Shown: in pieces, positions 1 to 9,857 of the stretch
Layout: the number at the start of each line of letters is the position of its first letter
Position numbering within the stretch: position 1 is the stretch's first letter
DNA from: Acidobacteriota bacterium
GTDB taxonomy: Bacteria; Acidobacteriota; Blastocatellia; Pyrinomonadales; Pyrinomonadaceae
NCBI GenBank assembly: GCA_016703965.1
Contig: JADJBB010000004.1
Coordinates: 310,001 to 374,000, forward strand
Reading direction: 5' to 3'
DNA length: 64,000 nt
Notes under the pieces: model-generated
What the model was told of the DNA's origin: nothing
Databases searched by the model: none
The model's input: the letters and a program-made list of their open reading frames with translations, nothing else
Made by a program: the position numbers and the translations under genes

Positions 1-75
1 GAAATCGAACGTTTTGGCAAGAATTAATTGTTAAGTTTTTTCCGCATGACAAACCATAGGTACTCAGCAAAATAG

Positions 76-1013
76 ATGCAATTTCCCTTTTCGATCCTGG
101 TTGAGAATGATTTCGACGCTGTCGGTTTCGGCACAAATGCCGTGGATTACCTTATCCGCGTACCGGAATATCCGGCTTTGCCTCAAAGATCGAGCTCCGC
201 GAATACTCGATCCAAGCGGGCGGCGAGGTGGCTTCGTCGATGTTGGGCCTCAGCCGGCTTGGAATGAAAACTGCGTATATCGGCCGTTTCGGCGATGACG
301 GAGCGGGCGAGATCGGCTTAAATTCTCTTGCCGCTGAAGGCGTTGATATTGCTTCTTCCGAAGTTGTTCCCGGGGCCTTGACCCAGATCGCGTTTATCGT
401 TATCGACGAAAAGAGCGGCGAACGCACGGTCATCTGGCAGCGAGATACTAAGCTTAGCTATTCGGCTGCGGAGGCTCCGCTGTCAGCAGCGAAACAAGGC
501 CGCGTGCTGCATTTAACGCCCCACGATACTGACGCGTGTATCGCTATGGCAGAGGCGGCACGAGAAGCTGGAGTGATCGTATCTGCGGATGTTGACAACA
601 TCTTTAAGGGAATCGAGGACCTGCTTCCGCTCGTAGACGTCTGTATCGTCTCCGCTGAGTTTCCGTCAAAACTGTTTGGAACCATGGAAAACGACCAGGC
701 TCTTAGAGAGCTGTCGTCGCGGTTTGGCTGCCCGATTACCGGCCTCACGCTCGGCGATGCGGGTTCGTTGCTGTTTTGCGGCGGTGAGTTGATCAGGACG
801 CCGGGATTCGAAGTTCCGGGCGGATGTGCGGACACGACTGGAGCCGGTGATGCCTTTCGAACGGGCTTTCTTTTCGGGATGCTTAGTGGCAGGAGCGTCG
901 AGGAAAGTGCGGCCGCGGCAAATGGCGTTGCGGCCCTAAATTGCCGAGGGGTTGGAGCCCGAACGACGCTTCCAACCCTCTCGGAATTAGATCAGCTTTT
1001 GCGGCAAACTTAG
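76..1013 (+). CDS. PfkB-family sugar/nucleoside kinase, frameshifted
   Basis: Ribokinase-like (PfkB) kinase that transfers the ATP gamma-phosphate to a sugar or nucleoside; substrate not predictable. The N-terminus (VGFGTNAVDYLIRVPEYPA) is read from ATG 76 in one frame and the rest (SKIELREYSIQAGGEVAS, then IGRFGDDG) in another. The frames join if one T is restored in the TTT run at 177-179, giving about 312 aa, normal for the family. The C-terminal PfkB signature DTTGAGDAF carries the catalytic Asp. The 3' end overlaps the convergent hydrolase gene by 4 bp. Without correction only the fragment from 228 would be made. Family is sure, intactness is not. Confidence 0.8.
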
Positions 1014-1675
1014 AGTTTATCTTTGAAAAATCCGGTGACAAGAGCCCAGGCGTCTGCGGCGGCTGTCGCGTCGTAAACTTCAGGACGCGTGTCGTTAAAG
1101 AACGCGTGGTCCGCCTCGTATTTGACCGAGTGGATCGGCAGTTCGAATCGCTCAGCCGCGTCTTCAAGTTTGGCGACCTTTTCGGGATTGATCCAACCGT
1201 CTTTTGTACCCGAAATGAAGATCGTCGGCGTCGTCAGCTTTTGGAGGATCTCATCTTCGGGGACATCCCCATAGAACGGAGCTGCCGCACTGAGGCCTTC
1301 GAGCTCACACGCCGCCCGCAGAGCATAAGTTCCTCCCATACAGTAGCCCGTGATGCCGAAATGCGACAGGTCGAAAGCAAGTGATGCCGCATCGATCGCA
1401 TTCTTGATCGTGTCGAGCCCGTCCTCGATCGCGAGGGCATTCATCATCGCTCCGGCCTCGGCAGGGTTTGTGGCGAGCTTGCCGCGATAGAGGTCGGGCG
1501 CGATCGCGACAAAACCTTCGTCGGCATATCGCCGGGCAATATCCTTAATGTGATCATTGAGGCCCCACCATTCCTGGATCAGAATAACAGCCTTTCCGTT
1601 CGGGCTGTCGGGATGTGCAGCGTAAGCCGATGTCGGGCCGTTAGCGGTTTCGAATGAAAGTGTTTCTGTTTGCAT
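1010..1675 (-). CDS. Dienelactone hydrolase family protein
   Basis: Cytoplasmic alpha/beta-hydrolase of the dienelactone hydrolase family, 221 aa, no signal peptide. The catalytic triad is visible: nucleophile Cys112 in GYCMGG, Asp159 in GTKDGW and His190 in EADHAFFND, with the family Glu at residue 35 in QEWWG. Such enzymes hydrolyse cyclic lactones or esters; the substrate is not predictable. The gene is monocistronic. A possible -10 hexamer (TATAAT, minus strand) lies at 1698-1703, and a perfect CRP-type palindrome lies about 120 bp upstream of the start. Confidence 0.88.
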   Translation of the reverse strand: MQTETLSFETANGPTSAYAAHPDSPNGKAVILIQEWWGLNDHIKDIARRYADEGFVAIAPDLYRGKLATNPAEAGAMMNALAIEDGLDTIKNAIDAASLAFDLSHFGITGYCMGGTYALRAACELEGLSAAAPFYGDVPEDEILQKLTTPTIFISGTKDGWINPEKVAKLEDAAERFELPIHSVKYEADHAFFNDTRPEVYDATAAADAWALVTGFFKDKL

Positions 1676-1791
1676 AGAAGATCTCCGGATGAGGGTAATT
1701 ATAGCGGCTTACGCGAAAAACGAGAATCACCGGCTCATTTTTTGGGGTGATCCAAATGTGTATTTTTCTCTGGCGGCCATTTTGACCCCGA

Positions 1792-1815
1792 AAAGTGTGA
1801 ATCGATTCACACTTT
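1792..1815. promoter_or_regulatory. Perfect palindrome matching a CRP/FNR-type site
   Basis: A 24-bp gapless perfect palindrome whose core TGTGA-ATCGAT-TCACA (1796-1811) equals the Escherichia coli CRP consensus TGTGA-N6-TCACA. It lies in the 355-base gap between the hydrolase start (1675) and the TonB-receptor terminator. On the plus strand a TATAAT (about 1838-1843) follows it, and a 28-codon reading frame starts at about 1850. No other gene is seen in this gap. Regulator and target are unknown; the hydrolase is the nearest annotated gene. Confidence 0.6.
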
Positions 1816-1978
1816 CGACAAAAGACCCTGTTTACCGCACTATAATCCGTGAAAATGGCCGATTGTTCGAAGGAATCGCCCCGCCTGTCGGCCCTAAACA
1901 GCTTGATTGGTAGAGTAAAATCCGAGTTTGTTCAAACGTAGTTTTCGCGAGAAATCACTCTACCAAAAAGCATGAAAA

Positions 1979-2004
1979 ACCGGACGCCTCGTGAGACGTC
2001 CGGT
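1979..2004 (-). terminator. Intrinsic terminator of TonB-receptor gene
   Basis: Perfect 8-bp arms ACCGGACG/CGTCCGGT with an inner CTC/GAG pairing. On the minus strand they are followed by a TTTTT run (1975-1979). It lies 27 bp past the receptor stop codon. Confidence 0.75.
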
Positions 2005-2030
2005 CAGTGGCCGATGGGTAGCAAGATGGG

Positions 2031-4214
2031 TTAGAAAAATCTGATCGTGTAGCTGAATCTCACACCGCGCCCGATCTCGGGCGAGATGTCCTTAATGAAG
2101 GAGATGTGATTGTAGAACAGCTTGTTTCCGAGATTATAGGCGTTTACCGAAAAGATATTCGCATAGTGCTGCGTCGGAATAATATATGACGCGGCAACAT
2201 TTACGACACCGTATCCAGCCGTGCGAGTCTCATTAGTAAAGAGCCTGTCCTGCGGCCCAACCGCAACGAATTCCGGCCTTACGCTTAGATTCTGATAATG
2301 CAGGTCGAGGCCCAGGCGGCCGCGAAGCGGAGCAATACGCGGCAGTGGCTGCCCGGTCTTTAGCTCGGCATTGACATAATCAAGCCCGGCGAGCACATTC
2401 ACGTACTTGTGAGCTGTGTAGTCGAGACTCAGCTCGGTTCCGACAAAACGGCTGTTTCCCTGAACATAATTTGCGATCTCGAGCCCGCTCTCTGGATCGT
2501 TTACACCCGTTGGTGCGAGGAAAACGAAATCCTTAATATCGTAGTAAAAGACATTAGCCTCAGCTTTTACGCGGCCTTTCTGGTGCCGGATCGCGGCATC
2601 GATGGCGTTGCTCTGCTCGGCCTTTAAGGCTGAATTCCCGACCTCAAACGCCAGGGTGCCATCGTGCGGGCCGTTGTTGTAAAGCTCTTCGAGCGCCGGA
2701 GCACGGTACGAGTGTGAGAAGTTTGTGACAAAAGCGCCGCCGTCCCACAGGCCGACACGCATTCCGGCCGCGGCCGAAACGCCTGTGAAATCTCGCTTGA
2801 TCAGATCCGGGTCGGTCGGCTTGTAGCGATTATTCTCAACGCGTCCGCCAAACTGGAACGTAACGCGTTCATATTTCAATTCCTGTAACGCGAAGGCCGA
2901 GAACGAATCCTGTTTCACCGGGCCATTTACCAAAACTTCGTCGCCCGCAGTCTGATACTTGCGGCCAAAGCCCTCGAATCCGAAACGTCCGCTCAATTTG
3001 CTGTACTGCTTCTGCTCGAAAACTCCGCGATATGAGTAAACCTTATTGCGAAATGTCGTTCCGACATCGCCATCGACGAGTTCCTGATGCTTGTAGTTGC
3101 TAAAATCAACTGTGAATTTAGCTCCCGAGATAAACGAATCGAGATTCGTCAGCCCAAAATTGAACTTGATATCGTTACGCCACATCCTAAGGCTGCGGAG
3201 TTCCGCGTCCGGATCATTGATGTCGAGCGGTATACCATAGCGATTCTGGTAATAGCTGAAGGTTGTGTTAAAAAACGCCTTCTTGCCGTAATATCCACCG
3301 CCGAGGCTGCCCGAGGCACTTCGCGTAAAGGTATTTTGAACCTTGCCAAAGTCACCGCCGGCATTATAATCGCTGGTCCGTTGGCCAGTGCCGTTACCCC
3401 AAAACATCCAGTTTCCGACGCCGTATTCAACGCCACCGCTGGCCGCTCCCTGACTATTGTTCGTACCGCCAATTCCAGAGAAATATCCCCGCAGCCCCGG
3501 ATGAGTACCTTCATCGTGGCCGCTGATCGAATTGACGACGCCGCCGATCGCGTTGCTGCCATAGAGCAAAGTTGCCGGGCCTTTGACGACCTCGATCCGC
3601 TCTGCCGCAAGCACGTCAACCGGTTCCGAGTGGTCACCCGACTGCGAAGCCAGCGAGCCCGCCCGAACTCCGTCTGTCGAGACTAGAACACGGTCGCCAT
3701 CAAAGCCGCGAATTACCGGACGCGAATTCCCCGGCCCGAACGAGCGTTTCGATACGCCGGGCTCGCCATTTAGAACTTCACCGATCCCCACGGCGGCACG
3801 TTCAGTGATCTGGTTCGAATTCACAGAACTGACCGATGCGATCGCCTCGAAGGTTGACTGTTCTGTGCCACTTGCAGTGACGGTGACGTTTTCCTTGATA
3901 CCGGTCAACTGCGGTTGGAAATCAACAGTTGCCGTTCCCCCAGCCGTTACGGTTACCGTTTTTCGAGGCATCGCCAAAACCTTCCTGATGGGCCACAACC
4001 GTATATCGCCCGGCGGAACCGCATCAAAGGAATAATTGCCCTGATCGTCAGTCACCGCAGTGCGATTGAGACCGGCTATCTGGATCGAAACCTGATGCAA
4101 AAGATGATTATCCGCATCAAAAACCACTTTGCCCGTGATCTTGCCCGTACTTTGGGCTAAACCTGCGGCAGAAAATAAAAGAATAATAGCGAAAAGAGAA
4201 AGCGATCTGTTCAT
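2031..4214 (-). CDS. TonB-dependent outer-membrane receptor (ZnuD-like size)
   Basis: Outer-membrane ligand-gated transporter, 727 aa. A signal peptide (MNRSLSLFAIILLFSAAGLAQ) is followed by a carboxypeptidase-regulatory-like beta-sandwich (about 22-105), then the plug (about 110-235, with ITERAAVGIGEVLNGEPGVS and IEVVKGPATLLYGSNAIGG), then a 22-strand type barrel ending in the aromatic C-terminus YTIRFF. A His/Asp-rich stretch after the plug (GDHSEPVD, GHDEGTHPG) fits metal-related receptors, but the ligand is not shown. No TonB/ExbB genes are adjacent. The gene is probably monocistronic, with a terminator downstream. The 151-base upstream gap shows no riboswitch I recognise. Confidence 0.9.
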   Translation of the reverse strand: MNRSLSLFAIILLFSAAGLAQSTGKITGKVVFDADNHLLHQVSIQIAGLNRTAVTDDQGNYSFDAVPPGDIRLWPIRKVLAMPRKTVTVTAGGTATVDFQPQLTGIKENVTVTASGTEQSTFEAIASVSSVNSNQITERAAVGIGEVLNGEPGVSKRSFGPGNSRPVIRGFDGDRVLVSTDGVRAGSLASQSGDHSEPVDVLAAERIEVVKGPATLLYGSNAIGGVVNSISGHDEGTHPGLRGYFSGIGGTNNSQGAASGGVEYGVGNWMFWGNGTGQRTSDYNAGGDFGKVQNTFTRSASGSLGGGYYGKKAFFNTTFSYYQNRYGIPLDINDPDAELRSLRMWRNDIKFNFGLTNLDSFISGAKFTVDFSNYKHQELVDGDVGTTFRNKVYSYRGVFEQKQYSKLSGRFGFEGFGRKYQTAGDEVLVNGPVKQDSFSAFALQELKYERVTFQFGGRVENNRYKPTDPDLIKRDFTGVSAAAGMRVGLWDGGAFVTNFSHSYRAPALEELYNNGPHDGTLAFEVGNSALKAEQSNAIDAAIRHQKGRVKAEANVFYYDIKDFVFLAPTGVNDPESGLEIANYVQGNSRFVGTELSLDYTAHKYVNVLAGLDYVNAELKTGQPLPRIAPLRGRLGLDLHYQNLSVRPEFVAVGPQDRLFTNETRTAGYGVVNVAASYIIPTQHYANIFSVNAYNLGNKLFYNHISFIKDISPEIGRGVRFSYTIRFF

Positions 4215-4365
4215 TGTTGTTCTATCACCGACGTAAAATTCCGAACTCTAAGGTTCGCACCTCGCTAAGACTTCGGCGATAAGTTTTTAATGAACGGTCG
4301 AAAGGCGGGAATGGGTGGATTGAATGGGATGAATTTAGACAAGAAGAGTTTTCCTAAGCCCGGTT

Positions 4366-5034
4366 TCATGGCCCTAAAAAAACCAGCCGGTATGTATTAT
4401 TTCCATTGTAGTTGTGTTCATCGTACAGCCAAATTCCGCGTCCGCGCTTTCTAACTATTTCGTTAAGGATCTCGCGGATCGTTTTACCAATAAACGTGAA
4501 TTCCTGCTTTGGGCGGTTGCTTGGCGGTGACTGGAGGCCGCCGCCGATTTCTAAACTTGGCTCCTTTAAGTTCAATTCCTTCATGCGTTCTAAGAATTCA
4601 GGGCGGCGGCGGAGTTCCTGGAAAACCATCGAAAGTTCATCGCCAACCGTTATCTTAAACTCGCTGAGTTTGGTATCCACCAAACTGGACTCCGTCCCAG
4701 CGGGCAATAAATTCATTACGCCGGAATCCTCGCTCCAGACAAAACCCGACTCAACCTGCATAACGGCGTTTAGCCTTTCGTACAGTTCCCCCTGTTCGGC
4801 CTCGGGCGAACCTTTTGATCGAGAGCATGCTCCGTTGGTCATAATGATGCCGCCCGGCTTTCCATACATCGACAGTGTATCGCGAAAATAGTCACGGAGT
4901 CTGTCACAATTTGTCGGCTGATATGGAACCCGAACAAGCTCAGCGTTTTTTAAGTTTACGTCCGATGTTTGCGAGTTGGCCTTAAATCCGGACAACAGCA
5001 GGATAGCGACGATCAAAAAAGATGCTTTGTTCAA
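4366..5034 (-). CDS. Hypothetical exported protein
   Basis: 222 aa with an N-terminal signal peptide (MNKASFLIVAILLLSGFKANSQ) and no membrane segment afterwards, so periplasmic or secreted. I do not recognise the family. The mature part has two Cys (about 43 and 70) and charged helices (QELRRRPEFLERMKELNLKE). The gene is visibly more AT-rich than its neighbours, as are several other orphan genes in the window. It lies between the TonB receptor and the response regulator on the same strand, with no evident functional link. Confidence 0.6.
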   Translation of the reverse strand: MNKASFLIVAILLLSGFKANSQTSDVNLKNAELVRVPYQPTNCDRLRDYFRDTLSMYGKPGGIIMTNGACSRSKGSPEAEQGELYERLNAVMQVESGFVWSEDSGVMNLLPAGTESSLVDTKLSEFKITVGDELSMVFQELRRRPEFLERMKELNLKEPSLEIGGGLQSPPSNRPKQEFTFIGKTIREILNEIVRKRGRGIWLYDEHNYNGNNTYRLVFLGP

Positions 5035-5097
5035 AATAGTCTCCTTTAGTTCCTGCCTCCCATCACTTCATGCAAACTTAGCTGACGACTACATCTA

Positions 5098-5877
5098 TCA
5101 CAGCTTCAGCAATTTCGCACGCAGGATCTTGGACTGCAGCCGGCTCGACGCGATCTCCTGCGAATTCGTGAGCGTGACGTTATACGTTCCGCCGGGCATT
5201 GGGGAGATGCTTTTTACGTAGGCGAGATTGGCGATGGCACCGCGTGAGAGGCGAACGAATTTGTGGGGGTCGAGGCGTGGTTCGAGATCCTTTAGGCGAT
5301 AGTTGATGGTGTATTTTTGATTTTTGGCGGTGGTGATGTGAAGCAGTTCGCCGTCAGCGATGATGCTGGCAATGTCTTCGACGGGGATCAGATAGATCTC
5401 TTCGCGGACCTTGACCGGGATGCGTTCGATGAGTTCAGAGCGGGTTGTCTGGTCATACGCCGCAGCTGCGGTTTTGATCTTTTCAGATTCGATCGATCGC
5501 CAGTCTTCATGTTCGAGCCGTTCGGAAGCACGAGCGATCGTCTCGGCGAGGCGTGAACGTTCGACGGGTTTTAGCAGATAATCGACGGCGTTCAACTCGA
5601 ACGCCTGAACCGCGAATTCGTCGTGCGCCGTTACAAACGCCACTAGCGGCATCTGCGATTTCCGCAGCATCTTGACCGCATCGAGCCCCGAAACCTCAGG
5701 CATTTTAAGATCGAGGATGGCAAGGTCTGGTCTCACAGTTTTTATCAATTCGACCGCGTCCGCTCCGTTCTCAGCCTCGCCCACAAGCTCAACCTGCTCG
5801 AACTCACGCAGGATCGATTTCAAAAATTCCCGAGCAGGGCGTTCGTCGTCTGCGATTATGACCCTTAACTTGTTCAT
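5098..5877 (-). CDS. LytTR-type response regulator
   Basis: Two-component response regulator, 259 aa. The receiver domain (1-120) has the acidic pair Asp10/Asp11, phospho-acceptor Asp56 (LAILDLKMP), Thr83 and Lys103 (YLLKPVE). The C-terminal LytTR DNA-binding domain (about 158-258) contains LHITTAKNQKYTINYRLKDL and HKFVRLSRGAIANL. Family members activate exported-protein or autolysis genes by binding direct repeats. It lies 49 bp downstream of its cognate sensor kinase. The spacer is filled by a palindromic repeat, so the two are probably cotranscribed. Confidence 0.93.
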   Translation of the reverse strand: MNKLRVIIADDERPAREFLKSILREFEQVELVGEAENGADAVELIKTVRPDLAILDLKMPEVSGLDAVKMLRKSQMPLVAFVTAHDEFAVQAFELNAVDYLLKPVERSRLAETIARASERLEHEDWRSIESEKIKTAAAAYDQTTRSELIERIPVKVREEIYLIPVEDIASIIADGELLHITTAKNQKYTINYRLKDLEPRLDPHKFVRLSRGAIANLAYVKSISPMPGGTYNVTLTNSQEIASSRLQSKILRAKLLKL

Positions 5878-5886
5878 ATGTTTTTT

Positions 5887-5960
5887 AACAGCGGATCAAC
5901 GCGGATTTACACGGATCATTAGTCTCCTATATCTGCGTAAATCTGCGTTGATCCGTTGTT
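5887..5960. repeat. Intercistronic palindrome (family D)
   Basis: Imperfect palindrome with 30-nt arms (5887-5916 and 5931-5960) built from words like GCGGATCAACGCGGATTTAC and its complement. The same vocabulary recurs at 35485-35595 and 36785-36859. The right arm encodes the last residues and stop of the sensor kinase (ETTDQRRFTQI), so the element truncated or extended that gene. Confidence 0.75.
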
Positions 5961-7824
5961 TCACTTGCTCGCTTTATCGGCAGATCGATCAAGGCTTCTG
6001 TGCCGTCGCCTTCACTGGTCGCGAGGGTTAATTTCGCCGTCTTGCCGTAATACGTCGCCAGCCGTTCCCGGATGTTGCGGAGGCCAACGCCGTCCGTGCC
6101 GTTCGTGATCAGGGCATTTTTTCCCGGCCCCGAGTCCCAAACCGTCAGCCGCAGCATTGGATCTGCATTGCCATTTGTCACCGCTGCCGAGATCCGTACC
6201 TCGCCGCCGTTCTTGTTCTCGGAGATGCCGTGTTTAATGGCATTTTCCACGATCGGCTGAAGAATGAGCGATGGCACCTTGATGTTCTTCAGAGCGTCAG
6301 GAACATCGATATTCACCCTCAAACGCTCCTCAAATCTGGCGTGTTCGATATCCAGATAACTCTCGATCAGTTTTATTTCGTCGCCCAGAGTCGAGAATTC
6401 GCCGGTCGATCTCAAAACGCCACGCAAAAGCTGCGTTAGCCGCAAAAGAGTGTCGTAAGCCTTATCTGGCGACGTTTTAATAAGGTAGCCGAGCGTTGTC
6501 AGGGCGTTGAAAAGGAAGTGCGGATTTATCTGTGATCTTAGAGCCGTAAGCTGCGCCTCGGTCGCCAGCTTGGCAAATTCCTGCTCGCGAAACTTCTGCT
6601 CAAAACGCTCGTGGCTCACCCGCAAAACGTCTATCCGGCGGGCCGTGACGAGAGCGACCGACTCGAGCAAAGATATCTCGTCTGACAACAGCCGCCGGCC
6701 ACGAAAAACTCACTAAGCCGCACGCAGTATTGCGGAGCCTCAGCGGTCGGGATGATGATCCGGGCATCGTCGGCGCTGAGATTTACCGCCGGATAGCGAG
6801 CGGTTTCGCCGTCGACGTTTTCATTCCATGTCGCCGATCTGGCAGTGAGCGTTTTCGCGAGGCGTTCAGAGATCGTGTTCAGAACGTCGTCGATAGTTTC
6901 CTGATCTTCGACCTCGCGGGCGAGATCCTGCTGCAGTTTTGCGTAATCCACGCGGTGCAGCAGCACTTTATCAACGAGCCAAACGGCAAATTTATAGATC
7001 AATGGATAGATAAGGGCCGTCGCAACCCACAACCCGAGGATCAAGGCGGCAGCCTGGACGTCGTCGCGGTCATGCGTCTCGTGGTAGCGTAGCAGCGGAA
7101 CGGCAGCGAAAACGTAAAGCCCTGACGCAAGAACGGTCAGGAGCATAAGCGAGATCGCCCTTTTCAGGAAAAGATCTGCGAACGCGAACCGGTAATTCTG
7201 GTAGAGAATAACGAGCGCCAGCGGTAGCGAGGATTGGTGTGCGATCAACTCGACGTACCAGGAAGTTCCCTCGCGTTCCCCGCTTAGATGAAGTGCCGAA
7301 ACCGCAAAAACCAGCAATGCAGCCGCCCAAACCGCCTTCTTTTCGAGCGTTTGTCTTAAGTTAAAGATCAGCAGCCCTGCCGAGAGCGCCAGCGATCCGA
7401 AGGTGAGCGTTTGCAAAGCCAGATCCGACGGAACCGCCGAGCCCGACAACGCGGCCTGAAAATGCATCAGCGTTGCGATCACGCTGAATCCGTAAGCCGC
7501 AAATGTCAGCCAGTGCGTTCCCGATTCCTCAGCCTGTGCCGAATGGACGACGACCGAGGGTAAGAACCCGAGCGCGGAAAATGATAACGCGACCAGCAAA
7601 GGCGAGATCGCTGGCCCGCCGAAATCTTTACTGACGAAACCGTAAAGCTCACCAACATTCCAGAGCAAGCCGAGGGCTGCGGTCGTTAGCAGGAGAAGAT
7701 TTGCATTCTCAGCTCGTTGCGAGCCGCGATGGCGCACGACCATCACGGCAACGAGAGCATATAATGCGATCCCGACCGAGAATCCGAGCAGATTTACCAG
7801 CAAGGCTGCGTTCAACGAGTCCAT
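5927..7824 (-). CDS. LytS-like sensor histidine kinase, frameshifted
   Basis: Membrane sensor kinase pairing with the downstream LytTR regulator. The N-terminal half (from ATG 7824) has seven to nine hydrophobic helices, then a GAF-like region. The C-terminal half has the PF06580 His_kinase motif around QINPHFLFNALTTLGYL (phospho-His in NPHFLFN) and a HATPase domain with QPIVENAIKHGI and GVGLRNIRERL. The two halves are in different frames. Adding one base to the A5 run at 6704-6708 joins them as LSEFFRGRRLLSDEISLLES, the usual sequence at this point, giving about 632 aa. Its last residues derive from the palindrome at 5887-5960. Confidence 0.85.
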
Positions 7825-7967
7825 TCCTCCCTTTAGGCTGGTTGATAATGTCCCTAAGCGACAATCTTATCTCAATAAGTTGTTGTTTTCGCAGGTTGAG
7901 CGGTAGAATCTTCCCAGATCATGCCTGATCCGCACCAATAACAAGAAATTCGCTTGCCACTGAATAG

Positions 7968-8465
7968 ATGAAAACTCTCTTTATTCTTCGCCACGCTAAA
8001 TCCAGCTGGGCCGATGCCGAAATGTCGGACTTCGAACGGCCGCTTAACGATCGCGGGTTGAAGGTCGCCGCCTTTATGGGCGAACTTCATAGCCGACAAA
8101 GGCCTTGAACCCTATCTGATCCTCAGCTCGCCGTCAGTTCGAGCGAGAACCACCGCCGAGATCGTCAAAAGATCAGGAAAACTTGACGCCGAGATACGTT
8201 ACGAACATCGAATTTACGAGGCAAGCCCGCAAACCTTGCGGCAGACTATTTCTGAGATAGATGGTGCCTATCGCTCGGTCCTTTTGGTTGGCCACAATCC
8301 CGGGATCGAAGGGTTGATACGATTTTGACTGGTGAGATAGAGCCCGTTCCAACGGCCGCGTTGGCGGTGATCGACCTCAACCTCGACGAATGGCCGTACA
8401 TTGACGAAGGACGCGGTACCCTAAGAAAATTATATCGGCCAAAAGAGGAAATGAGTCAGCGATAA
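7968..8465 (+). CDS. sixA: SixA-type phosphohistidine phosphatase, two frameshifts
   Basis: Histidine phosphatase of the SixA branch, which removes phosphate from His-phosphorylated proteins. The start MKTLFILRHAKSSWAD carries the RHA catalytic His. The continuation ADKGLEPYLILSSP, SVRARTTAEIV and LLVGHNPGIEGL (second catalytic His in GHNPG) is family-typical. The reading frame breaks twice: one extra T in the TT at 8086-8087, and one missing T in the T4 at 8323-8326 before LTGEIEPVPTAAL. Corrected length is about 165 aa. Because the order of motifs is perfect, sequence error is likelier than decay. Confidence 0.75.
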
Positions 8466-8535
8466 GGTCGGTTTGAATGGGGTACTTTCGCTCAGGCCGG
8501 CCGTCGGATATGATTGAGTTTCGGACATCAAAATT

Positions 8536-8991
8536 ATGAAGATCGCAATTGCCGCTGACCACGCGGGTTTTGAAGAGAAAGAAAAGGTCAAGAAAACGCT
8601 TGACGAGATAGGTGTTGAGTACACCGATATGGGCACGAATTCGCCAGATTCGGTCGATTATCCGGACTACGCCCGCAAGGTTGGCGAGGCTGTTGCGGCT
8701 GGTGAGTTCGATAAAGGAATTCTCGTCTGCGGTTCAGGAACTGGCATGGCGATCGCCGCCAACAAAGTCCCCGGCATCCGCGCCGCCGTCGCCTGGAACG
8801 AGGAAATCGCGCGTCTCTCACGTCAGCACAACAACGCAAACGTCCTGTCACTCGCAGCCCGCTTCATCCCCGGCGAAGAGCAGGCAAACATCGTAAAAGC
8901 CTGGCTCTCAACCGATTTCGAAGGCGGCCGCCACGAACGCCGCGTTGAGAAGATCGAGCAGATCAAAAAAGAGGATCTTGAGAAAAGATGA
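8536..8991 (+). CDS. rpiB: Ribose-5-phosphate isomerase B
   Basis: Interconverts ribose-5-phosphate and ribulose-5-phosphate in the pentose phosphate pathway (cytosolic). The 151 aa match the RpiB/LacAB family. Visible are the N-terminal MKIAIAADHAGFEEK (Asp8, His9), DYPDYA, the catalytic Cys65 with anion-hole GSGTG (66-70) in GILVCGSGTGMAIAANK, and His98-Asn99 in RQHNNANVL. The stop overlaps the start of the AraC regulator (ATGA), so the two are translationally coupled. Confidence 0.95.
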   Translation: MKIAIAADHAGFEEKEKVKKTLDEIGVEYTDMGTNSPDSVDYPDYARKVGEAVAAGEFDKGILVCGSGTGMAIAANKVPGIRAAVAWNEEIARLSRQHNNANVLSLAARFIPGEEQANIVKAWLSTDFEGGRHERRVEKIEQIKKEDLEKR

Positions 8992-9806
8992 TCTTTCGTG
9001 CCCACATTCCGATATCGCCGCTCGATCAATTTATCGAGGTGATGATCTACTACGAGGGTGTGCAGCACGAACATAAAGTCGACCGCTTTCTTCCGAACGG
9101 CGACACTGAGATCCTGATCGATTTTCACGACACGCCGCAGTTCATCTACGACAACGACACGCTGAAGGAAATTCAGGCTTGTAATCATGTGTGGACTTCA
9201 GGAGTGCGGACTGAACCGATCACCATCCCGTCAGGTACCGACGCGGCGATGATGGTCATCGCTTTTAAGAAAGGCAAAGCCGCTCCATTCTTCCCATTTC
9301 CAATGAACGAGATCGCCGACTCCGTGATCGATGCCGATCTGGTATGGGGCAGTGATTTTGGGAATCTGCGGGAAACATTGCTCGGGACGAAAGACCTCGA
9401 TCTGCGTTTCTCGCTCGTCGAACAGTTTTTGCTAAGGAAATTCCACCGCCAGCTCGATCTCAACCCGTGCGTCGCATTTGCCGTTGGTGAAATGACCAAT
9501 AATCCCGATCAAGTCAGCATCGCCCGGATGAACGCGAAGATTGGCTATTCGCAGAAGCATTTTACAGATATATTTCGCCGCCAGGTCGGCGTGACACCGA
9601 AATCGTATCTGAAGATCATGCGTTTCCAGAAAGCCGTCCGCACCATCGACACCGCAGCGGAAAACGACTGGGGCCGTATCTCGCTAGAGTGCGGATTCTA
9701 CGATCAGGCTCATTTTATTAATGATTTCAAACATTTTTCCGGTTTCACACCCGCGAAATATGCTGAGATCCAGTTGAATTATCAGAACTATATTCCGGTC
9801 GGCTAG
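8988..9806 (+). CDS. AraC-family transcriptional regulator
   Basis: 272-aa regulator with an N-terminal ligand/AraC-N-like domain (about 1-160) and a C-terminal double helix-turn-helix (about 175-265: IGYSQKHFTDIFRRQVGVTP and ISLECGFYDQAHFINDFKHF). It starts inside the rpiB stop codon, which suggests coupling and perhaps control of pentose or nucleoside use. The inducer is unknown. The N-terminal part resembles the DUF6597-type domain common in short AraC proteins, judged from memory only. Confidence 0.88.
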   Translation: MIFRAHIPISPLDQFIEVMIYYEGVQHEHKVDRFLPNGDTEILIDFHDTPQFIYDNDTLKEIQACNHVWTSGVRTEPITIPSGTDAAMMVIAFKKGKAAPFFPFPMNEIADSVIDADLVWGSDFGNLRETLLGTKDLDLRFSLVEQFLLRKFHRQLDLNPCVAFAVGEMTNNPDQVSIARMNAKIGYSQKHFTDIFRRQVGVTPKSYLKIMRFQKAVRTIDTAAENDWGRISLECGFYDQAHFINDFKHFSGFTPAKYAEIQLNYQNYIPVG

Positions 9807-9857
9807 GTAAATTTTTTCCAATACGCACGCGACCATTCCGCCTACGATGGTCACGTT

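Noticed and set aside
1850..1936. 28-codon plus-strand frame after the CRP-type site as a CDS
   Set aside because: No Shine-Dalgarno sequence or known family; too short to support from sequence alone.
3087..3686. Long plus-strand frames opposite the TonB receptor
   Set aside because: Shadow frames of the receptor coding strand with no recognisable motifs.
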